Notes under the pieces: model-generated | Told to the model about the DNA's origin: nothing | What the model saw: the letters and a program-made list of their open reading frames with translations, nothing else | Databases searched by the model: none | Shown: in pieces, positions 50,429 through 56,670 of the stretch | How positions within the stretch are numbered: the first letter of the stretch is position 1 | Layout: each line of letters starts with the position of its first letter | Translations under genes and position numbers: made by a program | Source of the DNA: Vibrio penaeicida | GTDB taxonomy: Bacteria; Pseudomonadota; Gammaproteobacteria; Enterobacterales; Vibrionaceae | Direction: 5' to 3' | Length of the DNA stretch: 64,000 bases | Assembly: GCF_030689305.1 (NCBI RefSeq) | Contig: NZ_JAUYVM010000007.1 | Coordinates: 248,001 to 312,000 of the forward strand

Positions 50429-50452
50429 TGGGCAGATATTGTTTTTCTATAA
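50363..50452 (+). pseudogene. dusA: dusA 5' fragment (tRNA-dihydrouridine synthase A), cut by element A
   Basis: From GTG at 50363 the frame reads the DusA N-terminus (SKPENTSDFPMQRF, then SVAPMLDW) and then leaves homology after codon 23, stopping at 50452. Intact DusA is about 330 residues, continues TDRH and reduces U20 in tRNA. The break lies exactly where dusA-specific elements integrate. This is the original host start region, now separated from the rest of the gene, which must lie to the right of the window if it survives. Confidence 0.88.
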
Positions 50453-50504
50453 GGGGTAAAGTGGTTTTGGGGGGACTATAGGAGGACTAAAAATTCCTTA
50501 TACC

Positions 50505-50538
50505 CATAAAAACAGAAACCCCCGCAAAAGCGAGGGTT
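50505..50538 (-). terminator. Rho-independent terminator downstream of the PemK-like gene
   Basis: On the minus strand AACCCTCGC pairs with GCGGGGGTT (one wobble) around TTTT, followed by a T-rich tract. It lies about 200 bases past the toxin stop and would stop transcripts from entering the dusA fragment antisense. Confidence 0.75.
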
Positions 50539-50703
50539 CTATATCGGCAGCACCATATGGTTTGTTATCACCTTCATGGGCTGGCTGTATTCACAAGGGA
50601 GTACAGTCTCAGTGCATCTCTTTGGTGAACCAAAGGAGCGGGTACAAGTGCATATTAGATTAAGTACTAAAGCTTTTCAATATACGGACATCAAATAAAT
50701 GAA

Positions 50704-50736
50704 ACTCAATGCAATTCAATGCGACTCAATATAATT
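50704..50736. repeat. Three imperfect tandem 10-base repeats
   Basis: CTCAATGCAA, TTCAATGCGA and CTCAATATAA follow one another just downstream of the PemK-like stop. Their function is unknown. Confidence 0.6.
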
Positions 50737-50743
50737 CTGAGTA

Positions 50744-51178
50744 CTATGTTAAGTGAGGAGATAAGAATCCTAGATTTACACCATGGAGAGCACACGAGTA
50801 TACTTCTGCCATAGTTTCTCTACTAAGTTTTTGAGTGAAATACTTCCTTTTACCATTTCTATCTTTACCCATTTTGACGTAGTCTAGCCTATCGCATGAC
50901 AAGGTGTAGATCATATCGCCTTTTAACCAAGTTTCTTTACCTTCAAAAAATGGGTCTTTAGGAAGAAATTTATCTGGTAGCCGCATATGGCAATCTAGGT
51001 TAGGGTTTGGCTCTACTGTGCTTAGACAGACAACAGTGGCAAGTTTAGGACCATACCTAGAGGCTCTTATAACAATAACTGGTCTCCTCTTTACCATCTC
51101 AGGCTCTTTCATTCCATGAAAGTCACACATTAGAATTTGTCCAACGTAGGGGGAGTATTTTATAGCCAACTTTTCCAA
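50744..51178 (-). CDS. PemK/MazF-family type II toxin, no antitoxin visible
   Basis: This protein of about 144 residues has the PemK/MazF entry motif (YVGQILMCDFHG, then KRRPVIVIRAS) and a mid-strand VVCLSTV that fits the SH3-like ribonuclease fold. MazF-type toxins cut mRNA at short motifs. No antitoxin gene lies directly upstream, which is odd for this family, although diverged solitary members are known in mobile elements. The start is uncertain: the frame opens with TTG at 51178 very close to AAGGAG, and a later TTG at 51169 is better spaced. It is encoded 68 bases downstream of the candidate HEPN gene on the same strand, so the two may form one cargo unit. Confidence 0.7.
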   Translation of the reverse strand: MEKLAIKYSPYVGQILMCDFHGMKEPEMVKRRPVIVIRASRYGPKLATVVCLSTVEPNPNLDCHMRLPDKFLPKDPFFEGKETWLKGDMIYTLSCDRLDYVKMGKDRNGKRKYFTQKLSRETMAEVYSCALHGVNLGFLSPHLT

Positions 51179-51245
51179 TTCTCCTTAATATGAGTGTGAT
51201 TGGCTATATTACACAATATGCCCTTATATGACTAAATGCTTATAC

Positions 51246-52151
51246 CTACCCAGATGAATTTAAGTATGGTATGTGTTGTACCTTCCCACTTCCTAGCGGT
51301 GAACTGTTCTTTTGACAAAGCTCTTCATGAACTACAAACCAATCAAGTGCCAAAGTTTGTTTTAACTGATCATTACAAAATAGGTCTGAGTGAAGAGATT
51401 GCTCATTGTATTTTTCCTTAAGGTAAAGTAATTGGTTATTTATTGTCTGTTCAGCTTCTCTTATTGTATCTGAGCATAATGCTCGACTTTTGAAATGCAT
51501 CTGTGAAATGGCTGAAATGTAACCATCTAGCACTTTATGCAGATCTATCTTGTCTTCAAAACGGTTCAGATTTTCTTTACAGAATTTTAGTTTTTTCAGC
51601 GAGTCCCTGGGGAGCGTAATATTGAATGCAGCTGTTGGTGTGTCGCTATTTGACAGGCGTAATGATAAGTTATTAATTGGTAGCGCTTTGTGCTGAGAAT
51701 GGTTACGAAGATCACAGCCAAATCGATAATATTTATCTTCGTAGTAGAATGCATCCCTGAGTTCAAGAACTGCTTTGTGCATAGATTCATCGCCTGTAAT
51801 ACTCATCACGTACGACTTTTTTCCTTCTGCGTAAACGTGTTTATCTAAGTAAAACTTACTAAAGTTGAGTGCATTGACAAATAATCTATTAAGTTTTCCT
51901 CTCACATGATGCATTTGTGAATAGCATACGAGTTGGTTATGATGCGCGAAGCCTCTAATATTCATCTCATATAATGCTGCTTTAGTTTCTATATAAGTTT
52001 CCACAACATTGTCATACAGCCCCTCTATCTCAAGTGCTTTTGTAAGAGCCTTTCTTGCATTAATTAGCTTGCGATATTGCTCTAGGCTAATTTCTTCGAC
52101 ATATTTGTTGCTTAGGTACCTTCCCTTCAAAAAGTATTTGCTCAAACTCAC
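51246..52151 (-). CDS. Unknown protein with a HEPN-like RNxxxH motif, candidate defence gene
   Basis: This protein of about 301 residues is of no family I can name with certainty. It is mostly helical and soluble. Mid-protein it has FGCDLRNHSQHKALPI, an R-N-x3-H arrangement typical of HEPN ribonucleases in toxin-antitoxin and abortive-infection systems. A second His-rich stretch is FAHHNQLVCYSQMHH. I place the start at GTG 52151, whose GTGA overlaps the stop of the repressor remnant. The frame also extends to TTG at 52169. Coupling to a prophage repressor means it would be expressed in the lysogenic state, the usual place for superinfection or anti-phage genes. The HEPN call is inference from one motif. 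Confidence 0.6.
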   Translation of the reverse strand: MSLSKYFLKGRYLSNKYVEEISLEQYRKLINARKALTKALEIEGLYDNVVETYIETKAALYEMNIRGFAHHNQLVCYSQMHHVRGKLNRLFVNALNFSKFYLDKHVYAEGKKSYVMSITGDESMHKAVLELRDAFYYEDKYYRFGCDLRNHSQHKALPINNLSLRLSNSDTPTAAFNITLPRDSLKKLKFCKENLNRFEDKIDLHKVLDGYISAISQMHFKSRALCSDTIREAEQTINNQLLYLKEKYNEQSLHSDLFCNDQLKQTLALDWFVVHEELCQKNSSPLGSGKVQHIPYLNSSG

Positions 52152-52390
52152 ATCCTCTGCCCTGACCAAACCACTTCACCAATGCTCTCAAAATCTGCCT
52201 GTGCGAGTTCGTCGCGGTTTAATTCCAACGTTTGATAGGCTGGGTGATCACTTACCACTGCTATCCCGTTCTTAGATAACTGTAAGCGCTTCACTAGCAA
52301 TTGCCCTTCACATCTAAATACATAAAACCCTCCTTCAATGAGTTCGTCTATTTTGTTCACCATAATAATGGATTGATTTTTGAGGGTGGG
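52148..52390 (-). pseudogene. Truncated CI-like repressor, C-terminal S24 peptidase fragment
   Basis: About 80 residues align with the C-terminal half of the intact repressor at 54916-55521: PTLKNQS here against PTLKDGS there, GGFYVFR against GIYVFR, and LLVKRLQL against VMVKRLQF with the catalytic Lys. A TAG codon directly precedes the homologous part and the DNA-binding domain and cleavage site are absent. It is a remnant of a second, related prophage repressor. Its stop overlaps the next gene as GTGA. Confidence 0.8.
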
Positions 52391-52618
52391 CTACTACTTA
52401 CGCCTTTTACTGATATCAGAAAAATGTTCTTTTCCCTGTTCGTAAACCCATTTCATGATCATCAAGCTGCGAAACATAACACGGCACAAAACTCTGGCAA
52501 CTATCAAACGGATTGAACAGGACGCAACAACGCCACCAAGCAGGACGAAATCAGTCTAAATAACCATGGTTGAAAAGATTAGCGCCTGCTTATCTTAACC
52601 ACCTTACCTGTGATTTCA

Positions 52619-52834
52619 AACATGTGGCTCAAGCCCACTGAATTGCTGATCTTGTTTATGCTCTGGCAGAACATCAAGAACACGCGAAACATTCTGGATA
52701 GACTGGTTGAGAAAGTGGGCAAGCTAGAACTTAAATTGCATTCAGAGCGGAATTTGAGACAAAATAGTTTCAAGTTTGTCTCCGTTTTATTGTTGTCAAC
52801 TGCTTACCCACAAGGGTATAAAGATTTGATGTAG
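52619..52834 (+). CDS. Small hypothetical protein, hydrophobic start plus coiled coil (doubtful)
   Basis: A frame of about 71 codons from the ATG at 52619 encodes a hydrophobic stretch (LLILFMLW) and a likely coiled coil (ILDRLVEKVGKLELKL). This resembles small membrane-bound phage proteins in general character only. No clear ribosome site was found and no family is recognised. It may be spurious. Confidence 0.3.
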   Translation, partial: NMWLKPTELLILFMLWQNIKNTRNILDRLVEKVGKLELKLHSERNLRQNSFKFVSVLLLSTAYPQGYKDLM

Positions 52835-53177
52835 ATTAGTGATTTTATTATGAACGCTAACTGACGAAAAAACGCTTCAGAGAATGAAAAGGGGCTGAAA
52901 GTCTCTTTTTTTGTATTTAGAAACTACAATCTATAAATATACATATTTCTTAAGAAAGTACCGCATAGCAAAGGGTTGTATGAGCTTTTACACTATTTCT
53001 GGAGGCGTGCATTTTTTCCTAAAGATCAAGAAAAATATTTTTCTTCTGTTCATAATTAAAACACACTGAAATAGTAGTTTTTTTACAATTAATATCTACC
53101 TATAGCTATGGGTTAGTGTCTACTAACTGTTTTTTTTATTCCCTCAACTTATCCACAAGTCTTTCAACTTATCCAAC
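52804..53177. other. Origin-like region with DnaA boxes and AT-rich palindrome
   Basis: A perfect DnaA box TTATCCACA lies at 53149-53157, with one-mismatch TTACCCACA at 52804-52812 and TTATCCAAC (two mismatches) at 53169-53177. A perfect 18-base palindrome AAGAAAAATATTTTTCTT is at 53028-53045, within very AT-rich sequence. GTTAGT/ACTAAC with eight T residues (53112-53137) could be a small terminator. No gene of credible length lies between 52835 and 53412. This combination suggests a replication origin of the element. Confidence 0.45.
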
Positions 53178-53235
53178 TTGAAAACGTTTAACTTCATATA
53201 TATCTTGATTACATTGTTTAAGGCTTGAGCCATAA

Positions 53236-53269
53236 ACAAAAAAAGCCCACCAATAATTTGGCAGGCTTA
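53236..53269 (-). terminator. Rho-independent terminator downstream of the integrase remnant
   Basis: On the minus strand AAGCCTGCCA pairs with TGGTGGGCTT (two wobbles) around a short loop, followed by at least seven T residues. It would end the integrase transcript. Confidence 0.8.
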
Positions 53270-53278
53270 GATGAACAT

Positions 53279-53383
53279 TTGCCAAACATCATGTGGCGGC
53301 CACCACATAGAGTTCGTGCAACGTGTCCTAAGAAAATAGGTAACGTTATTATTATTCTAGGACACTTAAAGAACTCTTGGCAA
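53279..53383. repeat. Nested inverted repeats able to form a three-way junction
   Basis: Three arm pairs are nested: TTGCCAA/TTGGCAA (53279, 53377), AGAGTTC/GAACTCT (53309, 53371) and GTGTCCTA/TAGGACAC (53323, 53358). Between the first two left arms sits a separate near-palindrome ATGTGGCGGCCACCACAT (53291-53308). The whole can fold as a stem with a side hairpin in DNA or RNA. Confidence 0.6.
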
Positions 53384-53412
53384 GTATATTAACTCAACAT
53401 AGATGGTGATAT

Positions 53413-53550
53413 ATGCCTAAAGATAGATTTAAGTTTATGATAAAAAAGACATTTAAGGGAGTGTTGAATGCAATCTCTAACTCCCCAGCTAGTTTAGCGG
53501 TACTGATTCGTATTTCAGGGCTGATTTACGATTGGTTTAATGACGCTTAG
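53413..53550 (+). CDS. Hypothetical 45-residue protein
   Basis: The frame reads MPKDRFKFMIKKTFKG, then ISNSPASLAVLIRISGLIYD, ending WFNDA. It has a basic start and a hydrophobic C-terminal half that could be one membrane segment. It lies between the folded repeat and the integrase remnant, pointing toward the integrase. No family is recognised; the ribosome site (GGTGAT) is weak. Confidence 0.4.
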   Translation: MPKDRFKFMIKKTFKGVLNAISNSPASLAVLIRISGLIYDWFNDA

Positions 53551-53568
53551 ACTCAAAAGAAGGGCTCT

Positions 53569-54164
53569 TCACAGAGCCCTTTCATGTAACTTATGTGGGA
53601 ATAGCTGAGTATATACCTGCCAAAGTACATTCAAGTTTCTGTGTCCGGTAACCTGAGCTACCTCTTCTATAGAGTAACCTTTCTCAAATAATCGACTCGC
53701 ACCCTCTCGCCTTAAGTCGTGATAGCGCAAATCCTCGATACCAAGAGAGTTTCTAATTCGCTTAAAGCTAGCTGTTACGCTTCGCGAGCTGTATGGAAAA
53801 ATCAGCGTATTGTAAGTTGGCTGCCTTTTGACAATATCGACTGATTCACCAAGCAGTGGCACGATCATATGATTGCCTTCTTTCTTGCGTGGGTCTTTTC
53901 TATCTCTAACGGTGATCGCTTTATGTTCTTCGTGTAGGTCTTCCCAGAGATCTCTGTCATCTATAAACTTGTCTGACAGTACCCTAGGGGGACTGCTTTG
54001 GTTCTGAGTACCCCTTGAATTTCAAGCTCTTGAACTCGGGTCTTTCCATGCGTTCTAGCGAGTTCCTTTTTTCTGAAAGTTTTCGATTCACAGTGTATAA
54101 TCCGTCCTCCTTTTTTGACGAAGATGTCACTGTGAACCTGAGTTCGCCACTTTTTGGTGTGCAT
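53569..54164 (-). pseudogene. int: Tyrosine integrase, frameshifted and internally deleted
   Basis: Two frames carry the parts. From 54164 down to about 53990 is an arm-binding N-terminus (MHTKKWRTQVHSDIF, then KTFRKKELARTHGKTRVQEL). In a second frame, from about 54000 to 53569, is the catalytic C-terminus (AITVRDRKDPRKKEGNHM, YHDLRREGASRLFEKG, TGHRNLNVLWQVYTQL) with the HxxR, H and Tyr residues. The core-binding domain and first catalytic Arg are missing and the frames do not join. Intact relatives have about 320-390 residues. It sits beside the right dusA copy, as expected for a dusA-specific integrase, and ran leftward into the terminator at 53236. Confidence 0.85.
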
Positions 54165-54282
54165 TTTCTTCTGCAAAAGATGCCAACTGTCCTACTCCTT
54201 GAGGGGTTCTCCTAGGGGGACGAAAGTACGAATTCGACAAGAAGTAAGTGATTCTACGTAAGATCGAGACAAGTAAAAAATA

Positions 54283-54359
54283 GAGGTAAAACAGTGTCTA
54301 AGCCAGAGAATACAAGCGATTTCCCAATGCAGCGTTTTAGTGTTGCGCCTATGCTCGAT
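54283..54359 (+). repeat. Right copy of the dusA 5' repeat (attachment site between elements A and B)
   Basis: This is the partner of 50352-50428. It marks the right end of element A and the left junction of element B. Only synonymous changes separate the copies, so the replacement start was selected for coding function. Confidence 0.9.
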
Positions 54360-54374
54360 GGGACTCACTATTAA
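54294..54374 (+). pseudogene. dusA: Element-borne dusA 5' fragment, cut by element B
   Basis: GTG at 54294 opens the same SKPENTSDFPMQRF, then SVAPMLD start as at 50363. Homology ends after codon 22, where GGG ACT CAC replaces the TGG codon, and the frame stops at 54374. In this element family the mobile DNA brings a new 5' end that restores dusA after integration. Here a second element has inserted at the rebuilt site and split it again. A third copy fused to the dusA body is predicted at the right end of element B. Confidence 0.85.
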
Positions 54375-54400
54375 GGTTCTATAAGGCTTGATAGTGAGTC
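54362..54400. repeat. Perfect 10-base inverted repeat beside the attachment site
   Basis: GACTCACTAT (54362) and ATAGTGAGTC (54391) are separated by 19 bases and begin 1 base after the dusA core. They could be integrase or excisionase arm sites, or end the antisense transcript from the secreted-protein gene. Confidence 0.7.
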
Positions 54401-54426
54401 ATACGTACTATATCCGTATTTCGTTA

Positions 54427-54885
54427 CTACGAAGCCACACAAGTTGCCATTACGGCACTATTATCTGTATTGACTAGTTCTACTTGAAATACAAAATTTT
54501 TGTAAAGAGAATCATACTGCTCTGCCGATAGATTTGGCCATATCCCCTTTATAAAAGTTGAACTAACGAAGCGCTGTTTGAATGATGCTGCAAAGTTATT
54601 ACAGTCAGCTGGGTCTATGTACTTTCCTCTAGCTTCAAAACTAAATTTAAAACCAATACCCCCTTCTAGGCTTGTGCTAGCAACTTCCTTAAAACTGTAT
54701 TTACTTCCTTTAAGCTTTTCACCTTTAAGCATTTTATCGAGTTCTAATGCTGTAATATCTGTGTATATACGACCCATATCATATTGGGTTGCTGGCATCG
54801 AATTTAGCTCTTCCCATATATTCGCATGAGTTAAAATTGGCGTGCATGCCAAAAGAGTAATACCTAGCCTTAGACGTTTTTTCAT
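54427..54885 (-). CDS. Exported hypothetical protein, candidate lysogenic-conversion gene
   Basis: This 152-residue protein has a clear signal peptide (MKKRLRLGITLLACTPILTH, cleaved near ANIW) and no further membrane segment, so it should be periplasmic or secreted. Two Cys residues (CNNF and ATCVAS) could form a disulfide. It is preceded by AAGGAT and begins 30 bases after the repressor stop, in the same direction. It should therefore be made in the lysogen. No family is recognised. Position between repressor and attachment site is typical of prophage cargo that changes host surface or phage exclusion. Confidence 0.75.
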   Translation of the reverse strand: MKKRLRLGITLLACTPILTHANIWEELNSMPATQYDMGRIYTDITALELDKMLKGEKLKGSKYSFKEVASTSLEGGIGFKFSFEARGKYIDPADCNNFAASFKQRFVSSTFIKGIWPNLSAEQYDSLYKNFVFQVELVNTDNSAVMATCVAS

Positions 54886-54915
54886 TAATTTATCCTTTAT
54901 AGTTTTATTGAATAG

Positions 54916-55521
54916 TTAAAGCTTTCCACCGCCCCAAACAGCTTGTCCAAGGATTTCAAAATCAATTGATTCAATTTCCTTGTGCGTTAGCTCCCAAGGT
55001 TCGTAAAACTGTTCATTGTCGCTTTTGAATATAATTCGAGTTGGCTGAAACTGGAGACGTTTCACCATTACTTGCCCATTAACTCTGAAGACATAGATTC
55101 CATCACCACTGAAATCCTGTACACGCTTAACCATCATCATGGATCCATCTTTTAAAGTCGGATACATAGAGTCGCCCTTAGCTCTCATCAAAAATACTTC
55201 ACTTGGGTTTACGTGCAGTTCGTCTCGCAGGTAACGCTCAGCAAAGCTCATGTCCTTAGCTATTTCAATTTCTACCAACGCCCCATTACCAGCACTCGCT
55301 TCCACATCGTAGTAAGTCAACCTAATCATTTCCGATGATTCAGAACTCAAGTTTTGTGACACAAGTCTCGCTTTTATAAATACATCATCAGGGATGTTTC
55401 CCCGTGTTCTCCAGTTTTGAATTGAGTTTGGATTTATACCCAAAGCCTTTGCCAGATCTGTATTTTTCGCTGTTTTGGTTAACAGTTTTAACTCATTAAT
55501 TTTCTCATCAATCACGCTCAT
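54916..55521 (-). CDS. CI/PrtR-like self-cleaving phage repressor
   Basis: This 201-residue protein has an N-terminal helix-turn-helix of the phage CI-repressor type (1-55; DLAKALGINPNSIQNWRTRG) and a C-terminal S24 peptidase (about 95-200). The probable Ala77-Gly78 cleavage site lies in VEASAGNGA, the catalytic Ser118 in GDSMYPTL and the Lys154 in VMVKRLQ. LexA-type repressors with these residues cut themselves when RecA is activated by DNA damage. It faces the PrtN-like gene across a 142-base control region. Together they resemble the PrtR/PrtN switch of pyocins, so the prophage is probably induced by SOS. Confidence 0.92.
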   Translation of the reverse strand: MSVIDEKINELKLLTKTAKNTDLAKALGINPNSIQNWRTRGNIPDDVFIKARLVSQNLSSESSEMIRLTYYDVEASAGNGALVEIEIAKDMSFAERYLRDELHVNPSEVFLMRAKGDSMYPTLKDGSMMMVKRVQDFSGDGIYVFRVNGQVMVKRLQFQPTRIIFKSDNEQFYEPWELTHKEIESIDFEILGQAVWGGGKL

Positions 55522-55663
55522 TGAAGTTCTCCGAAGTATTTTTTAGGTTGAGACTTATTTATAGATTGTTATTATCTCTCAAAGTGAATCATGAAGTTAA
55601 TTGAGGTTGATTCGAGTTTATTTAAATGGGGTTGAATAGCTCCAAGAGTCTCATAGGTGATAT
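55522..55663. promoter_or_regulatory. Repressor/activator control region of prophage B
   Basis: This 142-base divergent region contains three direct copies of GGTTGA (55546, 55605, 55630), which may belong to repressor or activator sites, and GAATC/GATTC arms around 55586-55613. AT-rich stretches on each side could hold the divergent promoters. Exact operators were not resolved. Confidence 0.45.
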
Positions 55664-55918
55664 ATGAATACAACATTTGCACTTCTCGCACGCTTCGGAA
55701 GTCCCACAATTGAACTGAAACAGGTATGCAAAGAGTTTTTTGGGATCACTCCTAAAACGGCAGAGCAGAAAGCTAAAGCATGTGATTTTCCTGTACCAAC
55801 TTTCAAATTGCGTGAATCTGAACGCAGCCCAACGCTTATGAAAGTTGAAGATTTGGCGGCTTATATCGATGAAAGATACGAGCAAGCCAAGAATGAATGG
55901 CAATCGGTAAATGGTTGA
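55664..55918 (+). CDS. PrtN-like (pyocin activator family) transcriptional activator
   Basis: This 84-residue protein matches the pyocin activator PrtN family. It starts MNTTFALLARFGSPTIEL, with FFGITPKTAEQKAKACDFP, FKLRESERSPTLMKVEDLA and YIDERYEQAKNEW, the family's conserved stretches. PrtN activates pyocin genes and is held off by PrtR until DNA damage. Here it is the first rightward gene of a tailless prophage, opposite an S24 repressor, so it probably switches on the replication and structural genes. The family is known from pyocins and some tailed prophages; its role here is inferred. Confidence 0.87.
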   Translation: MNTTFALLARFGSPTIELKQVCKEFFGITPKTAEQKAKACDFPVPTFKLRESERSPTLMKVEDLAAYIDERYEQAKNEWQSVNG

Positions 55919-55927
55919 GGTGGCTAA

Positions 55928-56113
55928 ATGAATACTCCAATACACGCAATCAACATTGATTTCTCTCACTCCAGTGAAGCAAAAGAACTGTCCCAGATTG
56001 TAAAAGGGCGCTTGTCATGGTTAAGCCCTTCCTCTCCTGAGTTTGAGTTTCTGCACCCGATATATAAGCAGTTGCAAGACGCTGCCGAATTGCTGGAAAG
56101 CTTGGAGGTATAG
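55928..56113 (+). CDS. Hypothetical 61-residue phage protein
   Basis: The frame starts MNTPIHAINIDFSHSSEAKE and ends LQDAAELLESLEV, with an amphipathic C-terminal helix. It begins 9 bases after the PrtN-like stop with GAGGTGGCTAA as ribosome site and is followed 1 base later by the next gene. Tight packing in the early operon supports it as a gene; its function is unknown. Confidence 0.6.
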   Translation: MNTPIHAINIDFSHSSEAKELSQIVKGRLSWLSPSSPEFEFLHPIYKQLQDAAELLESLEV

Positions 56114-56114
56114 G

Positions 56115-56291
56115 ATGCCAACGACAAAAGGACTCGAAACACTAGAACGCTTAAAAGCGGAACATTTCCCACAAGGGTTTCGTTCAAAGCGCCAAGGCGG
56201 CAAAGATTACCGTTTTAGCCGCAAAGGTCAGGCGGAGTTTAAGCGCGCTGCCCAACTTCAAGCCATCAAACACCGTGAGGTGATTTCATGA
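56115..56291 (+). CDS. Hypothetical 58-residue basic phage protein
   Basis: From the ATG at 56115, preceded by GGAGGTATAG, the frame encodes MPTTKGLETLERLKAEHF, FRSKRQGGKDYRFSRKG and AEFKRAAQLQAIKHREV. It is strongly basic and may bind nucleic acid. Its stop overlaps the next start (ATGA). A longer reading from 56043 runs through the upstream gene and lacks support. Confidence 0.6.
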   Translation: MPTTKGLETLERLKAEHFPQGFRSKRQGGKDYRFSRKGQAEFKRAAQLQAIKHREVIS

Positions 56292-56476
56292 GTATTGACG
56301 CTTTGGGACTGTTCTTGATTGGCATGTTCTGTTTCTTCATGGGCAGAGATTACAACCCGAGAGCGTTTGAATTTACGCTCAAAGATACAGGCGTGATGAT
56401 GCTGGCGGTTTGGGCAATCATTGGATGCATGGGTTTTATTTTCGACTGGATCCATGTGGGAGGTGTTCAGCCATGA
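56288..56476 (+). CDS. Small membrane protein (two predicted segments)
   Basis: This 62-residue protein has two hydrophobic stretches, LGLFLIGMFCFFMG (about 6-19) and VMMLAVWAIIGCMGFIF (about 36-52), separated by a charged loop. It overlaps both neighbours by 4 bases (ATGA), typical of compact phage operons. Function unknown; it could be an early membrane protein or a lysis-related protein. Confidence 0.65.
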   Translation: MSIDALGLFLIGMFCFFMGRDYNPRAFEFTLKDTGVMMLAVWAIIGCMGFIFDWIHVGGVQP

Positions 56477-56670
56477 GCACTTACATCAAAGTGCATTCCA
56501 TTGGTCAATGTAAGCAATGCGCCAGTGATTCCGCTTTCTGTGAATCAACCTTAGACGATGAGCCGCAATACTTTGTTGTGTGTGCCGATTGCGGTTATGA
56601 AGGGGAGGAGTGCATCAGCGCCCCCGCTGCCATTGACGCATGGAACCGCTCATGCGGTGAGGTTGGTTAA
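56473..56670 (+). CDS. Small zinc-ribbon protein, Lar-like
   Basis: This 65-residue protein has CKQC and CADC pairs and ends in AAIDAWNRS, which resembles the Lar restriction-alleviation family pattern (C-x2-C, C-x2-C, then A-I-x-A-W-N). It overlaps the upstream stop (ATGA) and its stop overlaps the replication gene start (TAATG). Lar of Rac moderates type I restriction. The same function here is inferred from the pattern only. Confidence 0.65.
   Translation: MSTYIKVHSIGQCKQCASDSAFCESTLDDEPQYFVVCADCGYEGEECISAPAAIDAWNRSCGEVG

Larger units (their letters stand above)
50429..54359. mobile_element. Element A, decayed dusA-integrated element
   Basis: The 3.9 kb between the two dusA 5' copies holds a PemK-like toxin, a candidate HEPN gene, an S24 repressor remnant, an origin-like region, a 45-residue ORF and a broken tyrosine integrase next to the right repeat. 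Integrase position and the replacement dusA start are typical of the dusA-associated element family. The integrase is disrupted and the repressor truncated, so it should not be mobile on its own. Confidence 0.85.

Noticed and set aside
53279..53383. Integron attC site or VCR
   Set aside because: Folding arms exist, but the terminal RYYYAAC and GTTRRRY core sites are not at the ends, and no cassette array or intI is seen.
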